A DNA stretch of 64,000 nt from Microbacterium sp. zg-B185. Its GTDB lineage: Bacteria; Actinomycetota; Actinomycetes; Actinomycetales; Microbacteriaceae. The position numbers were made by a program, and so were the translations under genes. Below the pieces are notes generated by a model, which was not told where the DNA came from, searched no databases, and saw only the letters and a program-made list of their open reading frames with translations. How positions within the stretch are numbered: position 1 is the stretch's first letter; every line of letters starts with the position of its first letter. The stretch covers positions 186,001-250,000 of the forward strand of contig NZ_CP126739.1 of the NCBI RefSeq assembly GCF_030246885.1, in the 5' to 3' direction. This document shows positions 27,508 to 36,123 of this stretch, in pieces.

Positions 27508-28218
27508 ATGAGCGCCGCCCCTCCCCGCAGACGGCTGTCGCCGGCGGTCTACCGGCGACGGCGGCTCGTGCTGCTGCTCGCGCTGATGGCTGCCGTCGCG
27601 CTGGTGTGGGTGCTCATCGCACAGCCATGGCGCGGTGCATCCGCAATCGCACCCGATCCGACACCCACGGCGACACAGGCCGGCGTCATCGATCTGCCGG
27701 TGCCCGGAGCCTCGACCCCGACGCCGAGCGAGACGCCGACTGCAGAGGCGGCTCCGGATGCCGTTTCCTCCCCCTCCGCGGCGCCGACTCAGACCACCGC
27801 GCCCACGGCCAAGTCGTGCATGTCCCGTGACGTCACGGTCGAGCCGCTCACCGATCAGGACGGCTACGATCCTGGGCAGAACCCGCAGCTGTCCATCCGG
27901 CTGACCAACAACGGCGCCGCGGACTGCACCATCAACGTCGGCACGAGCACGCAGGCGTTCACGATCGTGAGCGGCAGCGACGTCTGGTGGCGCTCGACGG
28001 ACTGCCAGACCGAACCCAGTGACATGCTCGTCCTGCTTGCGGCGGGTCAGTCCGTCTCCAGCGCTGCCCCGCTCACCTGGGATCGGTCCCGATCGTCGGT
28101 GGACGACTGCGGCGGCGGCAATCGGCAGACCGCACCGGGCGATGGGGCCTCGTACCATCTCAGCGTCGAAATCGGCGGCATCCCATCGATGCAGTCCAAG
28201 CAGATCTTCCTGTACTGA
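27508..28218 (+). CDS. membrane-anchored protein with Thr/Pro linker and C-terminal beta domain
   Basis: The 236-residue protein has an Arg-rich cytoplasmic start (PRRRLSPAVYRRRR), one membrane helix (about residues 22-41), an extracellular Pro/Thr/Ala linker of about 60 residues, and a beta-rich domain with the pattern NPQLSIRLTNNGAADCTINVGTSTQAFTI...DVWWRSTDCQ. The last part resembles DUF4232-type actinobacterial surface domains, without certainty. TAGCCT lies 7 bases before the ATG, so the message is likely leaderless. An 8-bp stem hairpin follows at 28266-28287. Confidence 0.7.
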   Translation: MSAAPPRRRLSPAVYRRRRLVLLLALMAAVALVWVLIAQPWRGASAIAPDPTPTATQAGVIDLPVPGASTPTPSETPTAEAAPDAVSSPSAAPTQTTAPTAKSCMSRDVTVEPLTDQDGYDPGQNPQLSIRLTNNGAADCTINVGTSTQAFTIVSGSDVWWRSTDCQTEPSDMLVLLAAGQSVSSAAPLTWDRSRSSVDDCGGGNRQTAPGDGASYHLSVEIGGIPSMQSKQIFLY

Positions 28219-28265
28219 CGCACCGGATCGGCCACGCGCGGCCTGCCCGATCGCCCCTGTGCACA

Positions 28266-28287
28266 CTGTCCCCCGAAGAGGGGACAG
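28266..28287 (+). terminator. hairpin after the surface protein gene
   Basis: CTGTCCCC (28266-28273) and GGGGACAG (28280-28287) pair perfectly around CGAAGA, 48 bases after the stop codon. Confidence 0.6.
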
Positions 28288-28382
28288 ACGTCTCCGGCCC
28301 GGCGCGCGTACTCTTGATTCAGCTCCCGGTTCAACCGGCTCTTGGCTGCCCCCCAGCAGTGATCCGTCCCCAGCGAGAGAAC

Positions 28383-28509
28383 AAGAGCCTCCGGTGAGCA
28401 TATGGCCCTCTCGAGTCATCCCCCGCGCAGGGGGTGGCCCGAGGGGGCCATTCACGTGTCCTGGCAACATCGCAAAAGCGCCTTAACGCCTGACCGGAGG
28501 CTCTTTTCC
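28383..28509 (+). ncRNA. candidate structured small RNA
   Basis: A perfect 13-base long-range stem, AAGAGCCTCCGGT (28383-28395) with ACCGGAGGCTCTT (28493-28505), closes about 97 bases and is followed by a T run (28504-28507), like an intrinsic terminator on the plus strand. Inside are a CCCCC-GCGCA-GGGGG hairpin flanked by GGCCCTC/GAGGGGGCC and two short hairpins, CGC-AAAA-GCG and GCG-CCTTAA-CGC. Just upstream is GCTG-CCCCC-CAGC. No protein is encoded. I cannot match it to a known RNA family; C-rich loops recall the actinobacterial 6C RNA only loosely. Confidence 0.45.
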
Positions 28510-28547
28510 GCCTCGCGCGAGCAGGGGCGTCTGGCTCAGCAGAGAAC

Positions 28548-28586
28548 GCGGGGTCGGAGTATCCCCCCGGACCACTCCGACCCCGC
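28548..28586. terminator. terminator of the permease gene
   Basis: GCGGGGTCGGAGT (28548-28560) and ACTCCGACCCCGC (28574-28586) are perfect 13-base arms; the loop holds CCCCCC on the plus strand. It lies 10 bases past the 3' end of the permease on the minus strand and can act in both directions. Confidence 0.8.
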
Positions 28587-28596
28587 TTCCCCCATG

Positions 28597-30156
28597 CTAG
28601 GACCTGTCGCCGAAGACTTCCGACTCCATTGCGTCATAGCCCTCCGCCTGAGGGTCCCGATGCGTGCCTCCGGACAGCGCGTACTCCTCCTCGGGAGAGA
28701 GCACGAGGCGGTGCCGGAAGGACACGGCGAAGCCGACCAGGATGATCACGTAGACGATTCCGATCGCGATGATGGCCGGCAGGAACGTCGGGTTCAGCAG
28801 GAAGCCGACGAAGATCAGGGCGGCGATCACCGCGGCGATCACGGCACCGGGCACCCCCCACGGGCTGACATATGGGCGGCTGGCGTTCGGGAACTTCCGG
28901 CGCAGGATGATGAACGAGATCATCTGAAGCAGATAGGCGAGCACCGCGCCCCACACCGCGATGTTCAGCACGATGGCGCCGGCCACGGCCCCGGCTCCCT
29001 CGTTGACGGCAGCCAGGCTCTCCAGCACCACCAGGGCGACGAAGCCGATCACCGCGCCCACCACCAGCGCGACCCACGGAGTCTGGCGCTTGCCGGTGAG
29101 TGAGAGGAACTTCGGGTAGTACCCGGCACGCGAGAGCGAGTACATGTTGCGTCCGTAGGCGAACATGATCCCCTGCAGTGAAGCCAGCAGTCCGACCAGT
29201 GCGAACAGGGCAAGCAGCGCGGCGAGCTGGTCGCCGACGATCGCGCGGAACCCGTCCAGCAGCGGTTCCGCCGCGACCCCCGTCGCCTCGGCGCCGATGA
29301 CGCCGGTGTTCAGGAACAGCACCAGCAGACCCGTCACGATCAGCGTGCCGCGCGCCCAGAATCCCGCCTTGGGGATGTCGCGGACCGGGTTGTGCGATTC
29401 CTCCGCGGCCAGCGGCAGCTCTTCGATCCCGAGGAAGAACCACATCGCGAACGGCAGCGCGAACAGGATGGGGAAGAAGCCGTGGGGCAGGAACGCCGAC
29501 TGCCCAGGGTCGGGCTCGATGTTCCACAGCGCATCCCACGAGAACGACCCGGTGAACAGGGACATCAGCGAGAAGACCACGATGATGCCGATCGAGATGA
29601 TCGAGACCACGATCGCGAACCGGAACGAGATGGCCGCGCCCGAGGAGTTCAGCGCGATGAACGCGACGTACAGGATGATCCACCACACCCACGTCGGCAT
29701 CGAGAAGTTCAGCAGTTCGGTCGTGATCGCATCGGCGTACGACGCGGAGAAGTACACGATGACCGCGGTGGTCGCGACGTACTCGATGGTCTCGGCCGCT
29801 CCGGTGATCAAGCCGCCCCACGGCCCCATCGCCGATCGTGCGAACGAGTAGGCACCGCCGGTGTGCGGCATCGCGGCGGCCATCTCGCCGATCGAGAAGA
29901 TCATGCCGTAGTACATCGCCACGAGGATCACGAAGGCGATGAGCATGCCCCCGAATCCGGCGAAGTCGATGCCGAAGTTCCATCCGGAGAAGTCACCCGA
30001 GATGACCGCGGCCACCGCAAGCCCCCACAGGCCCCAGATGCCCGCCGACCGCTTCAGGGTCCGCTTCTCGAAATACCCTTCCCCTGCCCGCGTATAGGTC
30101 GCCCCGGCGACCTTGGCCGAATCACTGCGAGCGGGCACATTGCTGGACTGAGTCAT
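28597..30156 (-). CDS. amino acid/ethanolamine permease (APC superfamily)
   Basis: The 519-residue protein has about 12 membrane helices and the opening YFEKRTLKRSAGIWGLWGLAVAAVISGDFSGWNFGI, which is characteristic of the ethanolamine permease branch of APC transporters. GPWGGLITGAAETIEYVATTAVIVYF and FFLGIEELPLAAEESHNPVRDIPKAG are further conserved parts. It is divergent from a glutamine synthetase-like ligase, aldehyde dehydrogenase and SDR, so the substrate is probably ethanolamine or another amine. A strong terminator follows. Confidence 0.82.
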   Translation of the reverse strand: MTQSSNVPARSDSAKVAGATYTRAGEGYFEKRTLKRSAGIWGLWGLAVAAVISGDFSGWNFGIDFAGFGGMLIAFVILVAMYYGMIFSIGEMAAAMPHTGGAYSFARSAMGPWGGLITGAAETIEYVATTAVIVYFSASYADAITTELLNFSMPTWVWWIILYVAFIALNSSGAAISFRFAIVVSIISIGIIVVFSLMSLFTGSFSWDALWNIEPDPGQSAFLPHGFFPILFALPFAMWFFLGIEELPLAAEESHNPVRDIPKAGFWARGTLIVTGLLVLFLNTGVIGAEATGVAAEPLLDGFRAIVGDQLAALLALFALVGLLASLQGIMFAYGRNMYSLSRAGYYPKFLSLTGKRQTPWVALVVGAVIGFVALVVLESLAAVNEGAGAVAGAIVLNIAVWGAVLAYLLQMISFIILRRKFPNASRPYVSPWGVPGAVIAAVIAALIFVGFLLNPTFLPAIIAIGIVYVIILVGFAVSFRHRLVLSPEEEYALSGGTHRDPQAEGYDAMESEVFGDRS

Positions 30157-30221
30157 CGATCCTCCGAGCAGTCGGGTGCGGCGCGGAGCGGAGCGGCGCC
30201 ATGCGCATGATTGTGATGCCT

Positions 30222-30244
30222 AAAGGTCGGTTCTGTCTACCTTT
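30222..30244. promoter_or_regulatory. inverted repeat in the divergent permease/ligase promoter region
   Basis: AAAGGT (30222-30227) and ACCTTT (30239-30244) are separated by 11 bases in the 181-base gap between the divergent permease and ligase genes. It is a possible operator for the GntR/FadR regulator of the cluster. Confidence 0.35.
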
Positions 30245-30337
30245 GCGGGGAACTTCCTGATTACAGTGGGACGCAGCGCGGACGCCCGGGATCGCGCTCG
30301 TGCCGCGCGCGGACTGCGCGCCCAGAGAGGGTGACGG

Positions 30338-31693
30338 ATGCCAGGAAACCTCAGCGCCGCGGACTTGAACGCTGCCATCGCGGCCGACCGGATCGACACC
30401 GTGATCGTCGCGTTCGCCGATGCGCAGGGCCGGCTCGTCGGCAAGCGGGTCTCGGCCCGCTTCTTCCAGGAGGAGGTGCTCGCGCACGGCGCCGAGGCGT
30501 GCAACTACCTGCTCTCGGTCGACGTCGACATGAACACCATCGACGGGTATGCGATGTCCAGCTGGGAGAAGGGCTACGGGGACATGATGCTGCTGCCGGA
30601 CCCGGCGACGCTGCGGCGGATGCCGTGGCTCGAGGGGACCGCGCTGGTCATGGCAGACCTGGCCTGGCAGGGAGGTGAACCGGTCGTCCAGTCGCCGCGC
30701 GCGATCCTCAAACACCAGCGTGATCGCCTCGCCGAACGGGGGTTGACCGCATACGCCGGCACCGAGCTGGAGTTCCTGGTCTTCGACGACACCTATCGGG
30801 ATGCCTGGACGCGCGGCTACCGGGATCTGAAACCGTCGACGGATTACAACGTGGACTACGACATCCTCGCCTCGGGCAGGCTCGAGCCGTTGCTGAGGGA
30901 CATCCGCCGGGGGATGGACGGCGCCGGGATGTACAGCGAGGGCGTCAAGGGGGAGTGCAACCTCGGTCAGCAGGAGATCGCGTTCCGCTACGCCGAGGCC
31001 CTGGAGACGGCCGACCAGCACACCATCTACAAGAACGGGGCGAAGGAGATCGCCGACAAGCACGGCAAGTCGATCACCTTCATGGCCAAATTCAACGAGC
31101 GCGAGGGCAACAGCTGCCACGTCCACCTGTCGGTGCGCGGCCAGGATGGGGAGCCGGTGATGGCCGGTGACGGCGAGCACGGGTTCAGCCCGCTGATGGG
31201 CCACTGGATCGCCGGCATCCTGGCGACGCTGCGCGAATTCACCCTGCTCTATGCCCCCGCGATCAACTCGTACAAGCGCTACCAGGACGGGTCCTTCGCC
31301 CCGACCGGCGTCGCCTGGGGTCTGGACAACCGGACGTGCGCCCTCCGCGTCATCGGCCACGGGCAGTCGCTGCGCGTCGAGAACCGGGTTCCCGGCGGCG
31401 ACCTCAACCCGTATCTGGGCATCTCTGCGATCATCGCCGGGGGACTGCACGGCGTCGCGAACGAGCTCCCGCTGCCCGAGCCGCTCGCCGGCAACGCGTA
31501 CACGGCCGGAGTCGACCACCTGCCCACCACGCTGCGCGAAGCGGCGCAGCTGTTCGAGCAGTCCGCGATCGCCCGCGCGGCGTTCGGTGACGACATGGTC
31601 GATCACTACCTCCACCAGGCGCGGATCGAAGTCGCGGCGTACGACGCGGCAGTGACCGATTGGGAGCGGATCCGTGGCTTCGAACGACTCTGA
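30338..31693 (+). CDS. glutamine synthetase-like gamma-glutamyl-amine ligase (GlnA4/PuuA type)
   Basis: The 451-residue protein belongs to the glutamine synthetase fold: TELEFLVF, GECNLGQQEIAFRYAEALETADQHTIYKNGAKEIA, NSCHVHLSV, and ENRVPGGDLNPYLGISAIIAGGL. It lacks the adenylylation-loop context of true GlnA, and its neighbours (ethanolamine-type permease, gamma-glutamyl hydrolase, aldehyde dehydrogenase) point to gamma-glutamylation of an amine such as ethanolamine or a polyamine. Streptomyces GlnA4 and E. coli PuuA are the known models. The ATG has GAGAGGGTGA upstream. The stop overlaps the next gene by 20 bases. Confidence 0.82.
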   Translation: MPGNLSAADLNAAIAADRIDTVIVAFADAQGRLVGKRVSARFFQEEVLAHGAEACNYLLSVDVDMNTIDGYAMSSWEKGYGDMMLLPDPATLRRMPWLEGTALVMADLAWQGGEPVVQSPRAILKHQRDRLAERGLTAYAGTELEFLVFDDTYRDAWTRGYRDLKPSTDYNVDYDILASGRLEPLLRDIRRGMDGAGMYSEGVKGECNLGQQEIAFRYAEALETADQHTIYKNGAKEIADKHGKSITFMAKFNEREGNSCHVHLSVRGQDGEPVMAGDGEHGFSPLMGHWIAGILATLREFTLLYAPAINSYKRYQDGSFAPTGVAWGLDNRTCALRVIGHGQSLRVENRVPGGDLNPYLGISAIIAGGLHGVANELPLPEPLAGNAYTAGVDHLPTTLREAAQLFEQSAIARAAFGDDMVDHYLHQARIEVAAYDAAVTDWERIRGFERL

Positions 31694-32510
31694 CCCGTCG
31701 ACCGGCGCGGGCTCCGAGGCGGTCGGGGGCTCGCACCGGCGGGCGCCGGTGATCGGCCTGACGACGTATCTCGAGCAGGCCAGGCAGGGCGTGTGGGATG
31801 TCCGCGCCGCCTTCCTCCCGCACGTCTACTTCGACGCGGTCGCCGCCTCGGGCGGGGTGGCGGTGCTGCTGCCGCCCCAGCCCAACCCCGAGCTGGCGGC
31901 ATCCGTCGTGCTGGACGGGCTGGACGGACTCATCCTGACCGGCGGGCTGGACGTGCAGCCCGAGCTGTACGGCGCGGAGCGGCATCCCTCCACCGACCCA
32001 CCGCGCCCCGACCGGGACGCATGGGAACTGGCGCTGTTCCGGGGCGCCGACGAGCGACGCATCCCGGTGCTGGCGATCTGCCGGGGTCTGCAGCTGGTCA
32101 ACGTCGCCCGCGGCGGGACTCTCCAGCAGCACCTGCCTGAGTCCATGGGCACCGACCGTTACCGCCTCGGCGGCGGCGTCTTCGCCTCCAACACCGTGGC
32201 CGTCGACGACGGCACCGCTCTGGCCGGCGTGGTCGGTGCGGGCGAACTGGCCGTCCACAGCTACCACCACCAGGGCATCGACCGTCTCGGCGACGGCCTC
32301 GTGGTCACCGCGCGCACCGACGATGGACTCGTCCAGGCCGTCGAGTCCACCGGGGACGGATACCTGCTGGGCGTGCAGTGGCACCCGGAGCAGGACACCG
32401 AGGACCGACGGCTCTTCGCGGGGCTGGTCGCCCAGGCATCCCGGTATGCCGCGTCGCGATCCGTCGCCGCGCCGCCCGAGCGCGAACCCACACTGGAGGC
32501 GATGCCGTGA
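31674..32510 (+). CDS. class I glutamine amidotransferase-like gamma-glutamyl hydrolase (PuuD-like)
   Basis: The 278-residue protein has the nucleophile Cys in PVLAICRGLQLVNVARGGTL, an LQQHLPES segment, and the catalytic His-Glu in GVQWHPEQD, and so fits gamma-glutamyl-GABA hydrolases. It would remove the glutamyl group after the amine has been oxidised. The GTG at 31674 lies 20 bases inside the ligase gene, and the stop overlaps the aldehyde dehydrogenase start, so the order ligase-hydrolase-dehydrogenase is one operon. The first 22 residues are disordered. Confidence 0.84.
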   Translation: MASNDSDPSTGAGSEAVGGSHRRAPVIGLTTYLEQARQGVWDVRAAFLPHVYFDAVAASGGVAVLLPPQPNPELAASVVLDGLDGLILTGGLDVQPELYGAERHPSTDPPRPDRDAWELALFRGADERRIPVLAICRGLQLVNVARGGTLQQHLPESMGTDRYRLGGGVFASNTVAVDDGTALAGVVGAGELAVHSYHHQGIDRLGDGLVVTARTDDGLVQAVESTGDGYLLGVQWHPEQDTEDRRLFAGLVAQASRYAASRSVAAPPEREPTLEAMP

Positions 32511-33871
32511 GCACGTTCACCCTGATCAACCCGGCCACCGCCGAGCCCATTCGCGAGGTGCCCCGCGCCGGTGTCGGCGACGTGGATGCGGCGATCTCCC
32601 GCGCGGTCGCGGCCCAGCGCTCCTGGGCGGCGCTGGCCCCGGTCGCCCGCGCGGATGCGCTGCGGGCGTTCGCCCGGGTCGTGGAGGCGCACATCGAGGA
32701 GCTGGCCGGACTCGAGGTGATGAACTCCGGGCATCCGATCAACTCCGCCCGATGGGAGGCATCCCATGTCGCCCAGGTGCTGAACTTCTACGCCGGAGCG
32801 CCTGAGCGTCTGTCCGGTCGGCAGATCCCGGTCCCGGGGGGCCTGGATGTCACCTTCCACGAGCCGTACGGGGTGGTGGGCATCATCGTGCCGTGGAACT
32901 TCCCGATGACGATCGCGGCATGGGGCTTCGCGCCCGCGCTGGCGGCGGGCAACGCCGTGGTGCTCAAACCGGCCGAGCTGACACCCCTGACCGCGATGCG
33001 ACTCGGTGAGCTGGCACTCCAGGCCGGACTGCCGGAGGGGCTGTTCCAGGTGGTCACCGGGTCCGGTTCGGTCGTCGGCCAGCGGTTCGTCACTCACCCG
33101 GATGTGCGCAAGGTCGTGTTCACCGGATCGACGGAGGTGGGGACGGATGTCGCGGCCGGCTGCGCTCGTGCGCTCAAGCCCGTCACGCTCGAGCTGGGCG
33201 GCAAGAGCGCGAACATCATCTTCGCGGACGCCGACCTGGAGCGCGCCGCCGCGTCGGCGCCGGCCGCCGTGTTCGACAACGCCGGCCAGGACTGCTGCGC
33301 GCGCAGTCGCATCCTCGTGCAGCGCTCCGTGTTCGACCGTTTCCTCGAGCTGCTCGAACCCGCCGTCGCCGACTGGCGCGTCGGCGACCCGCGGGACGAG
33401 GCGACCGAGATGGGGCCGCTCATCTCGGCTGCGCACCGGGACTCGGTGATCCCGTTCGTGAAGCACTCGCGCGTGGCCTTCCGCGGCTCCGCACCGAACG
33501 ACCCGGGGTTCTGGTTCGCGCCCGCGGTCGTCCTGCCCGACTCGCCCCGGGACCGGGTGGCGCAGCACGAGATCTTCGGGCCGGTCGTCGCAGTGCTGCC
33601 GTTCGAGGACGAGGCCGATGCGGTGCGCCTCGCCAACGACACGATCTTCGGCCTGGCCGGGTCGATCTGGACCGAGAACCTGGGCCGCGCCGTGCGCGTC
33701 TCGCGCGCGGTCAAGAGCGGTGTCCTGTCGGTCAACTCCCACTCGTCGGTGCGCTATACGACCCCGTTCGGGGGGATGAAGGCGTCCGGTCTCGGCCGCG
33801 AGCTCGGCCCGGACGCGGCGGAGCACTTCACCGAGACCAAGAACGTCTTCTACGCGACCGGAGACGCCTGA
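32507..33871 (+). CDS. aldehyde dehydrogenase (PuuC-like) of the amine cluster
   Basis: The 454-residue NAD(P)-dependent enzyme has the strand GIIVPWNFPMTIAAWGFAPALAAGNAVVLKPAE, the glycine motif FTGSTEVG, the catalytic Glu in LELGGKSANIIF and the nucleophilic Cys in NAGQDCCARSRIL. It likely oxidises the gamma-glutamylated aldehyde. I start at the GTG at 32507, which overlaps the hydrolase stop (GTGA); the frame is open further upstream only inside that gene. It is somewhat shorter than typical 480-residue members but has all core motifs. Confidence 0.88.
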   Translation: MSTFTLINPATAEPIREVPRAGVGDVDAAISRAVAAQRSWAALAPVARADALRAFARVVEAHIEELAGLEVMNSGHPINSARWEASHVAQVLNFYAGAPERLSGRQIPVPGGLDVTFHEPYGVVGIIVPWNFPMTIAAWGFAPALAAGNAVVLKPAELTPLTAMRLGELALQAGLPEGLFQVVTGSGSVVGQRFVTHPDVRKVVFTGSTEVGTDVAAGCARALKPVTLELGGKSANIIFADADLERAAASAPAAVFDNAGQDCCARSRILVQRSVFDRFLELLEPAVADWRVGDPRDEATEMGPLISAAHRDSVIPFVKHSRVAFRGSAPNDPGFWFAPAVVLPDSPRDRVAQHEIFGPVVAVLPFEDEADAVRLANDTIFGLAGSIWTENLGRAVRVSRAVKSGVLSVNSHSSVRYTTPFGGMKASGLGRELGPDAAEHFTETKNVFYATGDA

Positions 33872-33974
33872 TGAGTCCGATGCCCTCCCGCTTCGATTCC
33901 GTGTCCCCTATTCACATCTCCCCGAGGGTCTTTCCCCTGACTTCTCGGGACATCACCCCCTCGGGAGCAGCGCA

Positions 33975-34754
33975 ATGAACGTCGATCTCACCCAGCGACT
34001 GAAGGACCGCGTCGCCGTCATCACCGGCGGGGCCAGCGGCATCGGTCTGGCGACGGCCCGGCGGTTCGCCGCCGAAGGCGCGTTCGTCGTGGTCGCCGAC
34101 GTCGACCCGGCGACCGGGGAGGCCGCGGCATCCGAAGTCCACGGGGTGTTCCGCCGCGTCGATGTCGCCGATGAGGCGCAGGTGAACGCCCTCTTCGACG
34201 GCGTGGCGGAGGAGTTCGGCCGTCTCGACATCGCGTTCAACAACGCCGGCATCTCCCCTGCGGATGACGATTCGATCGAGACGACGGAGCTGCCCGCGTG
34301 GGATCGCGTGCAGGACGTCAACCTCAAGTCCGTCTACCTGTGCTCGCGCGCGGCGCTGCGCCACATGGTGCCGGCCGGCAAGGGGTCGATCATCAACACC
34401 GCCTCCTTCGTCGCGCTGCTGGGCTCGGCGACCTCGCAGATCTCGTACACCGCGTCCAAGGGCGGGGTGCTCGCCATGACGCGGGAGCTCGGGGTCCAGT
34501 TCGCGCGCCAGGGCGTCCGGGTGAACGCACTCTGCCCGGGACCGGTCAACACGCCGCTGTTGCAGGAGCTGTTCGCCAAGGACCCCGAACGGGCCCAGCG
34601 CCGGCTCGTGCACGTGCCGATGGGCCGATTCGCCGAGCCGGAGGAGCTGGCCGCCGCGGTGGCGTTCCTCGCCTCGGACGATGCGTCGTTCATGACGGCG
34701 ACGACCTTCGTGGTGGACGGCGGCATCACCAACGCCTACGTCACCCCCCTGTGA
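33975..34754 (+). CDS. short-chain dehydrogenase/reductase
   Basis: The 259-residue Rossmann enzyme has the cofactor loop TGGASGIG (about residues 16-23), the strand NNAG, and the catalytic YTASK with an upstream Ser in NTASFVALLGS. It ends VDGGITNAYVTPL. An Asp (VVADVD) after the second strand suggests NAD rather than NADP. In the amine cluster it may reduce or oxidise a 3-hydroxy or amino-alcohol intermediate; the actual substrate is not shown by sequence. It lies 103 bases after the dehydrogenase, with CGGGAG near the ATG. Confidence 0.85.
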   Translation: MNVDLTQRLKDRVAVITGGASGIGLATARRFAAEGAFVVVADVDPATGEAAASEVHGVFRRVDVADEAQVNALFDGVAEEFGRLDIAFNNAGISPADDDSIETTELPAWDRVQDVNLKSVYLCSRAALRHMVPAGKGSIINTASFVALLGSATSQISYTASKGGVLAMTRELGVQFARQGVRVNALCPGPVNTPLLQELFAKDPERAQRRLVHVPMGRFAEPEELAAAVAFLASDDASFMTATTFVVDGGITNAYVTPL

Positions 34755-34857
34755 CCGGTCGCATGCGAAAGAACGGGGAGAAACCGGCCATGGAGCGAGG
34801 GCTCAGCACGCCGACGTGGGAATTCTCCCGCGTTTTCGACGACCTGCCGGGGTCACC

Positions 34858-35574
34858 GTGACCGAGACGCCGCTGCGCGAGGTGCGCCGGGCGGTGTACC
34901 GGCCGCTGCGCGAGGGGAACGCGCTCGAAGACACCGTCGCACGTCTGGTGCAGACCATCCGGCTCGGCGTGGTCGCGCCCGGGGAGTCCCTGCCGCCCGA
35001 GCGGGAGCTCGCCGGCCGGTACGAGGTCAGTCGCGACACCGTGCGAGAGGCGATCCGCGAGCTCGCCGACACCGGATACCTGGTCCGCCGCCGCGGACGA
35101 TACGGCGGCACCTTCGTGGCCGACCCGCTGCCGCCGGCGCCGCACCCCGGGGTGGTGCCGCTGGACGAGCTGGACGACGTGCTGGGGCTGCGGCGGGTGC
35201 TCGAAGCCGGTGCCGCCCGCACGGCGGCCGGGCGCACCCTGACCCCCGAGTCGCGGACCGAGCTGTGGGCCCGCCACGAAGCGGCAACCGCTGCCGACAC
35301 CGCGGAGTACCGCCGTCTCGACACCCTGCTGCACCTGACGATCGCGGAGGTCGCCGGCATCCCCTCGCTGGTCGCGCTCGCGGCGGAGAACCGCGCGCGC
35401 GTGAACGCCTGGCTGGACACCTTCCCCCTGCTGCCGCGCAACATCGAGCACTCCAACGCTCAGCACGAGCGCATCGTCACGGCGATCCTCGCAGGGCGGG
35501 CGGATGCCGCGGAGGCGGCCATCCTGGAACACCTGGCCGGGTCGGAAGCACTGCTGCGCGGCTTCCTCGCCTGA
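34858..35574 (+). CDS. GntR/FadR-family transcriptional regulator
   Basis: The 238-residue protein has an N-terminal winged helix (NALEDTVARLVQTIRLGVVAPGESLPPERELAGRYEVSRDTVREAIRELADTGYLVRRRGRYGGTFV) and a C-terminal FCD ligand domain with helices beginning LRRVLEAGAARTAA and metal-site-like His in LLHLTIAEVAG and NAQHERIVTAI. It closes the amine cluster and probably controls it. The GTG at 34858 gives a normal N-terminus, but a start upstream in the same frame (34816) is possible. Confidence 0.8.
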   Translation: MTETPLREVRRAVYRPLREGNALEDTVARLVQTIRLGVVAPGESLPPERELAGRYEVSRDTVREAIRELADTGYLVRRRGRYGGTFVADPLPPAPHPGVVPLDELDDVLGLRRVLEAGAARTAAGRTLTPESRTELWARHEAATAADTAEYRRLDTLLHLTIAEVAGIPSLVALAAENRARVNAWLDTFPLLPRNIEHSNAQHERIVTAILAGRADAAEAAILEHLAGSEALLRGFLA

Positions 35575-35639
35575 GCGCATACGGTCCGCCGGCGGGTGCG
35601 CGGAGCCAAGAGACGGGCGGCGTTCGGTAGCGTGGAGCG

Positions 35640-36068
35640 ATGGCTTCAGCACACGATCCCGACCCGAGCGAGGTCGACGAACTCCCCGAATTCCGCAACA
35701 CGGCACTCAGCGATGCGCTTCAGACCCAGGATCTCGCCGCGGTCGCCTTCGCCCTGCGACACGGACCCACGGTGGTCCCTCTGATCCCCGCGGATGCCGA
35801 GGCGGAATCGGGGCTGGAAGCGTCCAGTGCCGACGACGTGTGGACCTATCGCGATCCGAGAACCGGGCAGGTCGCGCTGCTGCTGTTCAGCGATGCCGCG
35901 AACAAGCCGGCCTCCCTTCCGGCCAAGGTCGCGCTGAACAGCCCGGGCTGGCTAAGGGCGTTCCTGGGGCTGCACGAGGAGGTCATCACCACGGTGTTCT
36001 TCGACATCGCCGGGCCGCATCCGATGCAGGCCAGCCCCGCCGCGCTCATCGCCGCTCTGGACGCATGA
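35640..36068 (+). CDS. SseB-like protein of unknown function
   Basis: The 142-residue cytoplasmic protein has a first half with LSDALQTQDLAAVAFALRHGPTVVPLIP and a second with TGQVALLLFSDAANKPASLPAKVALNSPGWLRAFLGLHEEVITTVFFDIAGPHPMQASPAALIAAL. The layout, with a small alpha/beta domain that includes an LLLFSD strand, resembles the N-terminal SseB domain, but I hold this lightly. A TAGCGT box lies 6-7 bases before the ATG, so the message is likely leaderless. It has no membrane part. Confidence 0.6.
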   Translation: MASAHDPDPSEVDELPEFRNTALSDALQTQDLAAVAFALRHGPTVVPLIPADAEAESGLEASSADDVWTYRDPRTGQVALLLFSDAANKPASLPAKVALNSPGWLRAFLGLHEEVITTVFFDIAGPHPMQASPAALIAALDA

Positions 36069-36123
36069 GCGGATCGCCGTCGGCTGCCTCGACTTCCGCG
36101 ACGCGGCCTGGCATGCTCATGCG

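Noticed and set aside
28383..28586. Known riboswitch or 6S/4.5S RNA
   Set aside because: Compared by eye with SAM, ydaO, glycine and SRP consensus parts, no conserved core was found. I leave it unclassified.
30338..31693. Housekeeping glutamine synthetase GlnA
   Set aside because: The fold matches, but the neighbourhood (permease, gamma-glutamyl hydrolase, aldehyde dehydrogenase) and sequence type fit gamma-glutamyl-amine ligases.
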